Assembly (NCBI GenBank): GCA_023014335.1
Contig: JAECYW010000019.1
Span: forward strand, 1,302,001-1,366,000
Source: Galerina marginata
Taxonomy: Eukaryota > Basidiomycota > Agaricomycetes > Agaricales > Galerinaceae
Direction of reading: 5' to 3'
DNA length: 64,000 nt
Shown: in pieces, positions 22,001 to 32,804 of the stretch
How positions within the stretch are numbered: position 1 is the first letter of the stretch
Layout of the letters: every line of letters begins with the position of its first letter
Position numbers and translations under genes: made by a program
The notes under the pieces: model-generated
Seen by the model: the letters and a program-made list of their open reading frames with translations, nothing else
Database searches by the model: none
Told to the model about the DNA's origin: nothing

Positions 22001-24969
22001 CGAAAGTCGAGACCGTCGAGACCCTCCCACCTCGAGCTCGAGCTCGAGTTCGACTGCTCGGCCACCCCCGCGATGCCGGATTCCTGGGACCTGCGCACCG
22101 TACTCAGGTTAGTTTTTCCATGTCAGTCAGTCAGTTTGTCGCCGAGTCAGCCAGGAAACGTTGCACCTTCGGACGTCTTCGCCTTGTGCCCACTGTCCAG
22201 AGCCCGATTTCATTTCTTTTGCGGCTTGCGACGCCTTCGGGCCCACCAATCTTCTGGGTGGGCCCTTCCCATCACTTGCTTAATTACTTGCTGCTTCCCG
22301 GGTCGCGTACTTGCATGCTCAGGTTAATTAGAACCCAGGAATGCAGCATTAGTCCTGAATTCGCGATGAAGCTCGCTTGAGCGTGCGCGAGGCTGCTCGA
22401 GGCTAATTAGTCGATCCGAGTTTTTGTTACCGGTAATCAGATAATCTCTTCAGCCATACGGATGTATAAAAATAGAATATCCGTGAGGTCTATTTTTAGA
22501 TTGCGCCTCGATATCCCATCTCCTGAGGTTCATGCCGTCGAAGGAAGGCGAAAACAAGCTCGTTTTTGTTCAACCACTGGAGCCCCACTTCAATGGGCGC
22601 TCAACACTATAGTATCAAACATTCAGACTGCTTCGATCAGCCAAGTCATTAAATTAATAGTTCTCCTGGCCAGGTCGAGGCTCTCACAGACACCTAATCA
22701 TCAGTCGATTCCCCCCAAGCGATGTCAACCCACCGTCCGTTATCCAGGGCCCTTTTTTCTTAGGGTGAGCAAGCCAGCAGGTAGGCTCCACGTAGGTAGG
22801 TTTTATTTTTCATTTTCACATCCCTCTCGCAATGTGTTCATTGATGACACCCGGAGCTCACTTTCCGTCTTCATTGAAGCCCAAAATTCACAGGCCGAGT
22901 TAATTTATGACGCCGTCGCTCTCAAGCAGTCCGAGACGAGGGAGCGGGATGGGACGGCATGGCTGGTTGTGCCCCTTATCTGATCGGATAACTTGTATGG
23001 CCCATATGCCGATTCTGGTTATAGTTCGTCGAACTCACGCGTAGCTAGTCAGGCACAGAGGGATGCGAAACTCTGTTTCGCCTGAGCCTTGGGAAGGGCC
23101 CGGGGGTGACAAACCAGTATCTCGTTTGAAGGGCCTGAAGGGGAACCCTGCATTGGTCCTGTAGATTAAGGCAGAACCCGGCAGGCTCTAGAAATATGAC
23201 GCACCGAGGATGCAAGGAGAAAACGTGAAGGGGAATTGTATTGCAGGGAGTAAATTTAAATGTAGCGCTATTACAGTCGTTCAGGGGCTTTCAATACACT
23301 AATTTAATCACATTCGTTCTCAGCAGCTACAAAGGCTAATTCCAGAGAAGCAGTTGAGTTGGGCGGTGCGTGCACGCCTTTATTGTGCAACAATATTGGC
23401 CAGAGAAATTATTTCCTTCTACATACGCATATGCAAATTTTGTGAGTATAAAGGATTGTTTGTCCTTTGGTTGTCTGGACGATTTTTTAAAATTGTGTAT
23501 TCAATGGTGCACTTGATATTTTCCAAGAATGTTTTCAAATGATTCTCGGAGTCTGCTGTATTTAAACAACTAATCACTAGCATAAAAATAAGCAATACTT
23601 ATAGAGGCCTTATTACTCTAAAACCTAGATAGATCATATATTCGACAGTTTCGACTTCTTGGCCTGTGGAATGTGAACTAAACGAGTCAGTGTTATGGCC
23701 CACAGTCGAGGAAGGATATGTAGAAAGAAATTTGTTGAAGGAAATACTTAACGCTCTATGTATGTAAATTAAATTCAGCCCAAGATCGCGAGCCCTAAAA
23801 GACAGAATATTAATGTCAGCTACTGTATCTTACCCTACACCCCAGAGTTTAAATCGTCAACGCGTCAAGTCTGAAGCAAGGTCTGAAGCTTCCGAGGCCC
23901 AGGCTTTCCGTTCACGATCGCTGATGGCCCGGGCGGCCCGTCTGTGTTTGGCTCTGTTGCGCAGAATTTCTGGGCGGTTTTGCTGTTCGTTGACTTGCCT
24001 CCTCTTGGTCTGTTTGAACAATACCACTCTTTTTGGCCAACTTGAACCCGAATCACTGTCTATGAATTGTGTTACCGTGGACGACACGGCCACCCGCAAT
24101 CTCCCGCAGTTATCATGGCTGTACTCCTTCAGAATTTAATTTCAAGTATCAGTTGACACCTCGGGCGCTGTTATCACTCCTGCGGTATACGTGAAATGTA
24201 CCTTCAATGTATTGTCCTGGATAGATAAAACACACACGCATCAACTTGCGCAGGTGAAGCGAACTGCAGCCCTCGATAATCACTGCATAACGTCTTCCAT
24301 GACGCGAAGTTTGTATACATAACGATCGATTCAGTAGCAGTAAGTGCTTAACACTCCACCAAAACTCCAATCAACCCTAAGCCGCTGACATGGCTCCACC
24401 GTTTTCAGGCATCGGATTCGACGCTTCTCCAATGTTCGAACCTTTTCAAGTTGGATGCGGAGAAGGCTCTTACAGCGCTCTTATCAGGGACCAATGCTTA
24501 TGTCTGAATTATGGGAAACCCGACAATGTGGAACTGACCTCAATTCTGTCTATTACGCTCGTGATATGCACCTCTGCGTATGCTTGTTACATAGGCTGTT
24601 CCCTTTTTTGGAGACAGTCTGTGTAGCCAATACGAAATCGAGGCCAGGTAAGTAGGCGCATTCGTTTCTTTACGACCCTCTTAATAAACATGACAACCGT
24701 TCTTCTAGGATGTCCAAGCGGTCCGTATGAAACCCTGACAATCGCGCTCGCTTTCTTCTCACTTAACTGCGATTAGTATGACGGGTCGGGTGATTTGTTC
24801 TTGACATCAAGGAACAAGGGGGCCAAGATATGGGTCATATGCGACAGAGAGCGACTTGGCTGGCGCTCTTTTTCTCCTCCGACCAAACATCTATCAATTC
24901 ACTGTCGCCGCCACTTCCGTTCCTAATGGTTTAACCATTAGGACATACCCCATACCTAACGAGTATAAA
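19022..24969. other. Gene-poor 5.9-kb region upstream of the velvet and DyP genes
   Basis: No gene can be supported. 19022-19260 is probably velvet 5' UTR/promoter. A GC-rich block at about 21950-22330 carries nested CTCGAG/GAGCTC repeats. Open frames at 22462-22983 (+, 173 codons), 23857-24099 (-, very basic, with RPEILRNRAKHRRAARA) and 24390-24626 (+) have no recognisable homology and no convincing splice context. The last 250 bp should hold the DyP promoter. Confidence 0.4.
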
Positions 24970-26943
24970 ATGACCCCAAAGCAGTCTGAATCGCCCCGTC
25001 GCTCTACCTGGCGAACTTTCCTGAAAGGACTTATCAGCAAAAGTAAGAAAATGTCAGCACCCCAACAACCATTGCCTCCCATTGTCCCCGCTCCTCCTCC
25101 CACTATTCCATCCAACCCGCCTCCACCGGTTGTCCTCAAGCTTGACAACATCCAGGGAGATGTCTTGTTCGTTTATCTTTTATTTGCGCCTCTCTCTCTG
25201 CAATACTCATCAACGTTAACAGGAGTGGTCTTCCAAAGAAGACCGAAACATTGTTCTTCTTCCAGATTGCTGACCCGACCAAGTTCAGACAACAGTTGCG
25301 CACCTTCATCCCTCTTATCAAGACCGTTGCGGGGGTGCTCAAAGACCGTGATGCCATCGACAAACACAAGAAATGCCACGGAAGTAGTCTTCAACCCCAC
25401 CTGATCCCGATGGTTGGGGTCAACATCGCTTTTTCTCATTTCGGATTTGAGAAGGTATCCATTCGTGACTGAATATTGGGGGGTTGCTGACGCCATCCTG
25501 TTAAGCTTCAAATCGATGACTCGAAATTGCTTGACACCGCTTTCCTGAGTGGCCAGAAGCTTGACGCAGGTGCCAACCTTGGAGACAAGGGTTCTGGATC
25601 TGGAACGAACTTCATTCCCGATTGGGAGGAACCATTCAAGCAAGAACTTCATGGCGTTATCCTTCTTGCCGGTGATAGCCATGCTACGGTCGACAAGAAA
25701 CTGGCCGAGATTAAACACATATTTCGAGTTGGAGAGCAGTCGGCGTCTATCACAGAAATCACTTCTGTGCGTGGTGATTCGCGTCCAGGAGATCAATCTG
25801 CACACGAGCAGTGAGTAATAAACGATTCAGCTCTTCAGTAATAATTCTAATACATTCTAATTTCGGCAAACCATAGTTTCGGTTACCTAGACGGTGTATC
25901 CAACCCCCAGATCATTGGCTTTGACCAGAATCCTCCTCCAGGACCTGCTCCGGTCCGCCCTGGTGCTATTGTTGTCGGCGAAGACGGCGACCTCAATCAA
26001 GCTGATCGCGCTGACTGGATGAAGGATGGAAGTTTCCTAGTCTTCCGATACCTCTTCCAGAAGGTACCAGAATTCGACGACTTTGTCCACAGCAACAGGC
26101 TCAAAGGGCCAGGAATGACTGATAAAGAAGGCACGGACCTCCTCGGAGCAAGGCTCATTGGTCGTTGGAAGAGCGGTACGCGGGCATAACAGATTTTTCT
26201 GCCAGATGTTCCCAACGACATTCATCGCCTACAGGTGCCCCCATCGATATCACGCCTTTCCAAGATGACCCAGACCTTGGTGCTGATCCCCAAAGGTGTG
26301 CAATACTTTTAACTTCCACGTACACATTTTGGCTGACCAGGTCACAGAAACAACAATTTCCACTTTTCCGGTGAAGTCAACTTCCAGAAACTCTGCCCCT
26401 TCGCAGCCCACATTCGCAAGACGCTTCCCCGTGCTGATTTAGAGAGTCTCGGAATTTCAATTGAAAAGAACCGGATTATGCGTCGTGGAATTCAATTTGG
26501 GCCTGAAGTCACCAGGGCTGAGAAGTCCGCCAAGAAGACATTCCATGGGCGTGGACTGTTGTTTGCCTGCTATCAAAGCAGCATCACCAATGGCTTCCAG
26601 TTCATCCAGAAGAGTAAGTGCGCGTCATTTGAATGGACGTGCCTTTTTCTGACACCTCGTAGACTGGGTGAATAATGCAACCTTCCCTTTTGGCGAGAAA
26701 ACGCCAGAGGTCCCAGGGTTCGTCTGATCCTGTTGAAGATCTGCTTTCTCAATCAGGCTGATTCCCCTCTTTGATAGACTGGACCCCATTATCAGTCAAG
26801 GCACGGACAGGAAATTGACCGGCATCGACCCAAATAACCCATCTACTGAATTGAAGCTCGACGACCAATGGGTTATTCCCCGTGGCGGAGAGTACTTCTT
26901 CACTCCATCTATCAAGGGCTTGAGCGATACGATCGCCACATAA
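24970..26943 (+). CDS. Dye-decolourising peroxidase (DyP family)
   Basis: Heme peroxidase using H2O2 to oxidise dyes, phenolics and lignin-like substrates. Exon 1 (ATG 24970) ends in LDNIQGDV and splices at 25169-25223 to LSGLPKKTETLFFFQI. Further exons give ADPTKFRQQLRTFIPL, LIPMVGVNIAFSHFGFEKL, SVRGDSRPGDQSAHEH, then FGYLDGVSNPQIIGFDQ, the defining GxxDG motif near 25885. AAHIRKTLPRADLE near 26415 contains the expected proximal heme His. The C-terminus is DQWVIPRGGEYFFTPSIKG, stop 26941-26943. The N-terminus is basic, then Pro-rich (PPIVPAPPPTIPSNPPPP), and shows no clear signal peptide, whereas many basidiomycete DyPs are secreted. An upstream small exon with a signal peptide, or a start at the inner Met near 25051, are alternatives. 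Confidence 0.9.
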
Positions 26944-27249
26944 ACATTTAGCCCTGAACATTTATGTACTATACGATTCATGGAATATCTCGGAACAAAA
27001 TTGTAAATGTATTAGCCTCACTGCATATGTATAACCTGAACTTTGGACATGCACTTGGTGAAAATGAAGTCTCTGATATATTGAATACCTTGATTAGAAT
27101 GGCAGGGCCATTAGTATGCGGATTTATGCTAGCAATTGTAATGTCTTTCCAAGAGCAATAACCAGTACTTGGACGATATTGCTTTAGAAAATGGTGTATC
27201 CAAGGGACCAAGCAAAACGAATAACATTATTGCCATCTGAACATATAAA
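26944..27249. other. Convergent 3' intergenic region
   Basis: AT-rich DNA between the stop codons of the convergent DyP and glycosidase-like genes; no gene seen. Confidence 0.5.
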
Positions 27250-29435
27250 TCAAGCCGATTTAACTATGAAAGCCCCAGTGCCCACAGAATCGAAAAGAAG
27301 GTGCGCCCGTGCGGGATCTATTTTAGCACCGGTATCCAAAACCTGACTGGCTGCTGGTTGTGGAGATGGCAAATGCAGGTCTTTCAAGCTGACGGACACC
27401 GAGAAGTAGTTCTGGTTGGTCGCCAGAATTAACGTCTGCCCGCCAACTGTCCACAAACCAATGTCGACTCTATTGATGGTAACCTGCTTGAAGGTCGCGG
27501 AGGGGTTGAGAATGAACGGGGTCATCTTGGGTAATGACAGCCCAAGAGCTGAAGATGAAGCTTTGATATCCGCAGAGGTGGGGTCATCCCATGAAACGAC
27601 GCCTTTTTCATGCCATACGATCAGCCGGGAATAATAGAAAAGGAAATCAAGATAGCTTCACCTAGGCCGCCATGGTTAATTCCAACGACACTCATAACTA
27701 CCCACTCCTGGCCAGTCGGGAATCTCTAAAAGATTAAGGATGGGTGATGAGTCCCAACAAAACACTTATGAAACAGGCAGACTGCAAACCTTCCAGTAGC
27801 TGTAAACGTTCACAACATCAAAATCACTACACAACACGCCATGACAATTGAAACATACGTGTCATTCCCGAAACCTTGAGGAACCGTCCAAACTGCCTTC
27901 GTGCGTTCCCAACCGTTGATGAAGTTTCGATCCCTAAATTCGTCCATTCGGGTAGAGATGTCCTCGAATGACCCTTTGCAGTTATCACATCTAGAATAAA
28001 CAATCCACATCAATGAAAATGTCGTGCCGAAGAAAAGAAAAGCACGAACCCGCAGTCACCAAAATCTGGAGTGCACACTGTATCCCATTGCGTTGAGAAA
28101 GTCACATTGTTCCCGATCATATATGTGTCTTGAAGAACAATGTCTGCGCCGCTGGTATATTCACTGAGGAAACCGGTGAATACAAGAGAGCGAACATGAA
28201 CAATATCACACTGACGTGTAGAAGTAGTTCTCGCAGTTGAGCACCAGAGAGACTGGGTGATAGCCAGCACCACCTTGACCGTCACCTCCGTCCAGAGATT
28301 GAATGAGGTTAGAGGATTTCAATGTGGCATCTAGAGGGTCGGAGGTCCCGTCGGGTTCATCGCCTGTGTACCAGAGGAGTAGATTTGGTCGCGACTTGAT
28401 TCGGTTCACTTCCGCTGTCACCGCAGTCGAGTTCATATACGTGCTGTCCAAGGAGACAAGTAAAACAGGGCCACTATTCTTAATATCATGGCACTGACTT
28501 TCTCATATCATACATCAAGTAAAGTCCGGCGTCTTGCATTGCGTCCAGGACAAGTTCCAGCGCGGTCAGATTGTCGAACGACGGAATAGGGTGGACCTGA
28601 AGAAATTATAAAAGGAAGGAAATACATTAACTCAGAACATACCACCGTAAATCTACAAAGGATGTGTCAAGGAGGCGTCAAAGGCTTAGATTCAGTAAAT
28701 GGCGTACCCTTGCGACTTCAATGTGGCAGGAATCGAGAGATCGAGGGCGAGGTAGTCAGAAAACGATGTATAGAAACCAACCGGGAATACGGGAGCAAAA
28801 GGTCCACCCTTGCCATTTGCTGGTCGCGCCAACAATCCACCCGTCCTCAGATCCATCTTGGTTACAGATCCGATGCCAGGTGGCGGGTCAGGGAGGAAAC
28901 TCAACGAGCCTGTTGCTTCGAACTTCTGCGATTCAAGTGTCGCAGTGCATGTAATGTCATACGCTTGTGCTCTTGGTTGCAGGGATGAGAGCTTTAATGG
29001 TAGAGCGTGTTTTGTCGCATTGAGGGGGACCTGTCCAGAAGCAACCTTCTTTCCATTTATGCTGACGGTGACCGACACGGACGACGATGCAAGCTCATCC
29101 AGACGGGGAATAGAAATCGGAGCCGCGTTTGCAATTTGAGAGAAGGTGACAGGTGTGTCGATCAATATAGCGACGTCATCCGAACCCGACTTGGCGTCCT
29201 CCGCGAGGAAAGGTCGAATAGCTGGGGCGCAGCGGAAGGCAAGGAGCGGGGTTTTAGATGTGGCAGGTATCGGGAAGAGTCCACCTGGTGCCACGACAGG
29301 CGAGGATGCCATATAATGTTTACCACACCTGTGAATAGAAAATAAGATTTACGTCTGAACACGCGCCTCAGCCACACACCATGTCTGCGCCGACGCGCCA
29401 AACGCCAGATACGCAAGAACAAGCAAGGACTGCAT
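27250..29435 (-). CDS. Secreted glycoside-hydrolase-like TIM-barrel protein
   Basis: Starts at ATG 29433-29435 with a signal peptide (MQSLLVLAYLAFGASAQ). It splices across a TG|GTGTGT donor to WCGKHYMASSPVVAPGGLF. A beta-rich N-terminal half (28690-29312) is followed by barrel-like exons: HPIPSFDNLTALELVLDAM, DAGLYLMYDMR, SRPNLLLWYTGDEPDG, YHPVSLVLNCENY, GADIVLQDTYMIGNN, NGWERTKAVWTVPQGFG and GGLGVVSWDDPTSADI. It ends in a short beta domain, RVDIGLWTVGGQTLILAT, TGA 27250-27252. Basidiomycete relatives are usually labelled glycoside hydrolase subgroup catalytic core. The E of WYTGDEPDG is a plausible catalytic acid. It is probably extracellular; substrate unknown. Confidence 0.75.
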
Positions 29436-30215
29436 CGTTCAACGAAGAACAGGACAATTGATTCCACGTTCAGTTAAGTACTGGCTGTGGAGAAGAACCC
29501 TGGGTGAAAGAAGAGTTAAAACGCATGGATTCTGGTCACCCCACCCACACTTCTGTGGTTCTATATAATGAGAGCATTTGGAGCACCTATAAGATATGTC
29601 AACGACGGGAGAAGCTAGCTGCTAATCGCTGGCACTTACAAAAATATATTTTAGGGCCATGGAGGTTGGTGACAACATGTGCAGAATTTAGAGCGCTTTC
29701 AACACGTGCGACAGTCCTTGCCAACGGTCCGAGGCTTCCGCACCTGTGGCGAGGAACGAATTGAGGTCGAGAAAATCTGAAGGGACATAACTGGTCGAAA
29801 GGAATAGCTTGAGCGTGAGTACCTTCTGAGATAGAATGTAGTTGCGGCGACTCAGAAAATGTCATTATAATGACACTGCGCCCACATGGAGAGGAGTTGA
29901 TATCTGGATAGAGGTAAGCAGAGCAGCACGGAATTAATGGAGATTGAGAGCATTGGCTATTATTTATAAGTTATAGGATTCAAATCTTTCTATAATTAAG
30001 GCTGAGGATGTGCAGTGTTGTTGATATATAATTTCACATATCAGAAGGGCATAATGTTGGGGGGGGTACAGGGAAACTAAATAAAGATAGTGCTGTCTGG
30101 TTGATCGTTAGCGGAACTTAACACGCTGACATGTCCATTCTGGCATGGAAGTTTGCAAGCGATAGGAAAAGTAAAAACCGATAGGCCAATTTTCCATTCA
30201 TCTGTACAAAATAAA
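29436..30215. other. Intergenic between two minus-strand genes
   Basis: Promoter of the glycosidase-like gene and 3' side of the GPHR gene. One antisense-looking open frame (29599-29865 -) has no recognisable homology. A G run at 30059-30066 is the only striking base pattern. Confidence 0.4.
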
Positions 30216-32303
30216 TCAATACGCATTCCCTGCGCCGTTTACCCTCTCCGCGCCCCATCTGACAAACACAGATACAGCGGCTGAGACAAGGAAAGACCAG
30301 TCAAATAGCGCGCCAAAGACTTCATACGCTGGAATAGTAGAGAATAGGTTCTGGTCTGCTTTTGGGTCTGCGCCGCCTCCAGGAGTGGCTGGTGGTGGTG
30401 GTGGAAATGAAGAACGCATTTGCACGAGAGTCGAGAGCATATAAATTCCCTGGAAGAATGAACTAAGAATTCATGTCACAAATAGCTGGGTGGAAATGCA
30501 GGCTTACCATGATCTGTGCCAGCACGAGCAACATGAGTGACGCTGCAAGATTACGACTGGTTATGCGCAGAGCCTAAGAGCATAAAAGAGTTCCCAGGAG
30601 AAAACGCGGAAGATCATCATTCGTGCTTACCCTCGTTGCACCTCGCAATACCAGGCGAATACTGCTCAGAATGATGATGCCTACTAGCATCAAACTGAGC
30701 TGCCGCGAAAATGAAGCGATATCCTCCGTCTTAATCTCTGAGTCCGAATAAATCTTGGAGAGAAGGTAAGCTAAGAGGTCCGTGATAAGATCTGGGTAGG
30801 ATGTCGAAGCCGAGCGTTGCGAAGGAAGAAATGCGATATTGTATACAGACTATAATTGTGGTTCCATTTCAAGCACTTTGCTAGAAAGTGGAATTCGACG
30901 TACGCTGATGACACGGACGACGCAATACACCATAAATATTCTCCCCAGAATGTTGAATACCCTGCCTCTGAAAGTGCTTGAAAACTTGGCAGCCTCAAAT
31001 CGCTCGCGCATTGCCTCTAGGTTCCGGCTCATTTGATATTCAAGAGCTTCTAAGCCTTGGAGTTCTTGAGCGACTATAGCACAAATGTGAAAGCCATCAA
31101 TCAAAGAATATGATTTTATTAGATTTCCGACTTACGACTGTCTCCACCACGGAACGATGAACCGACACGAGAGAACCAGGATCCCTCTGGCTATCAGTTG
31201 TTCAGGAAAAGGAAAAGGGAATGCAAAAGGAATAGACTGACTGTTGCTCCCTCCCTACGTGCTGATTCGGCTCGTCGATCTCTCATGTCGTTCCTGATAC
31301 TGGCAAGCGCGTATTTTGCAGTATCAATGTCTCGTTCAGACGGTACAGTTCTGTTCGGGTAGATTTCGAGGTTAGCATAGTGTTTTCAGGCCATATTTCA
31401 ATATGTACTCAGACCGAGAGCCAAACGGTAAAAACTTCCATGAACTGCTAATAGCTCCGAAGCCTGACAAGAGGCCCAGAACTATGGTTCCAAGTACGAT
31501 GAGACGAGACAGTGCTGTAGTGGCAGTATCCGAAGTCTCCAACGAGGCCGGAACTGGGATGTAGGATAAGGCGAAGAGATATAGGACAACGGGAATGAGG
31601 CTGAGAATGGCTCGAGGTCCGATGATGCTTCTAAGAGGTCCGCCTGGGTTACGATTTAGGATGGATGTGGATTATACTGAAGTGGACGTACGTGTTGTTC
31701 CGATGGCTATGAGAAGACTTACAGCCAATGGGATTACGACAAGAATAGCAGACATAAGAATGAATAAGGAGGCCCGCCAATTCAGGAGACGCGAGCTATG
31801 AACTGATATGATGACCATGAACCCTGCAACAAGATTTATCACGCACCTGGCTGAGAAGACACCCGCTCCTTGCAGCATAAGTAACGAAAACATCATACAG
31901 CTCTCCGCAAAACACCACGAGAATATAACTCTAGACAACGTGGTATGTAGGTATGTCGTGTCCTCAAGCGAGAATTTTGAGGATTTGGGTGTGTGGGTGA
32001 TGGGTAAAGGTAAAGCATCGAGCTCAATATCGTCGTCCGTTCGTAAAGGTCCGTTGGCGTTGGCGTTAAGGAGAGTACCACGAGGACTTGCTGGTTGGGT
32101 GGGTGACCCTGGAGTAGCCGATGACGAAAGGTTTTTGAGGTCGGAGTACAGAGTGCGCAATAGGTATTTTCGACAGGCAAAGAAGAGTGAAAACCTGCAG
32201 ATGGAAAATACAGGTTAGAGTCGTTGTATTTGACAAGAATTGATGAATGGACGGACCTCGCCAATGTCAATACCGCTGTCTCTGCCCCTGTTGTAGTCGA
32301 CAT
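30216..32303 (-). CDS. Golgi pH regulator / ABA-GPCR-like membrane protein (GPHR family)
   Basis: ATG at 32301-32303, stop TCA complement at 30216-30218. An N-terminal helix and a Ser/Thr/Pro-rich loop (SPTQPASPRGTLLNANANG) are followed by VIFSWCFAESCMMFSLLMLQ. SLFILMSAILVVIPLAVSLL and RLIVLGTIVLGLLSGFGAIS follow; the last is the GPHR signature LSGFGA. A coiled central segment (QELQGLEALEYQMSRNLEAM) then gives the C-terminal ABA_GPCR helices: DIASFSRQLSLMLVGIIILS, SLMLLVLAQIMGIYMLST and IPAYEVFGALFDWSFLVSAA. In animals GPHR is an anion channel needed to acidify the Golgi; plant homologues (GTG1/2) were proposed as ABA receptors. The fungal role is assumed to be Golgi/ER ion balance. Family call firm, function inferred. 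Confidence 0.85.
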
Positions 32304-32804
32304 GGCTTAAGAGGTTGTTAGGTCGGGTGTTTATTGTTTCATTAGATCTATCTATCGACAAATTAAAACATATCCCACAAACAACCCACAAAATGAATTT
32401 TGTAACTTACCCAACTGCAGTCAAAAGCTTGACAGTTTGCTGTACGGGCCCCACAGATATTGTACTCCTTTTGCTCTTTGCAGGGTCTTGAAGTGAGGCA
32501 AGCCCGAATAAGTTTCTTATATGGATCGGGTGTTTCGGAGCAGGAGACGTTGACGAAGATGGTGGTGGTCTTCAAAGGCGTGGATGCAATGGTATGGGTT
32601 CCAAATATGTGACAGATAAGATAAGATTTGCTGTCTAAACTCCCACGGGTTGAACCGAGCATTGCACCGCTCTTTGCCACATTTCTGCATCGCTGTGCCA
32701 GCTCGCAGTTACTTCTAAAGCAAGTATATAGTCAAAAGTCGTGGCGCTGAACATCTAGAATATTTTTCTCGAAAAAGACAACGGATATCTAGAGCCACCA
32801 AGCA
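32304..32804. other. Divergent promoter region (GPHR / M20)
   Basis: 500 bp between two divergently transcribed genes. A minus-strand open frame (32363-32680) with nine Cys codons is present but has no supporting homology. Confidence 0.4.

Noticed and set aside
22025..22052. Nested CTCGAG/GAGCTC palindrome run
   Set aside because: Short simple-sequence repeat; no evidence that it is a binding site, origin or mobile-element end.
22462..22983. 173-codon plus-strand open frame in the gene-poor region
   Set aside because: No domain, signal peptide, repeat or splice context; composition looks like translated non-coding DNA.
32363..32680. Cys-rich 105-codon minus-strand frame between the GPHR and M20 genes
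   Set aside because: It fills a divergent promoter, lacks a signal peptide, and has no known Cys pattern.
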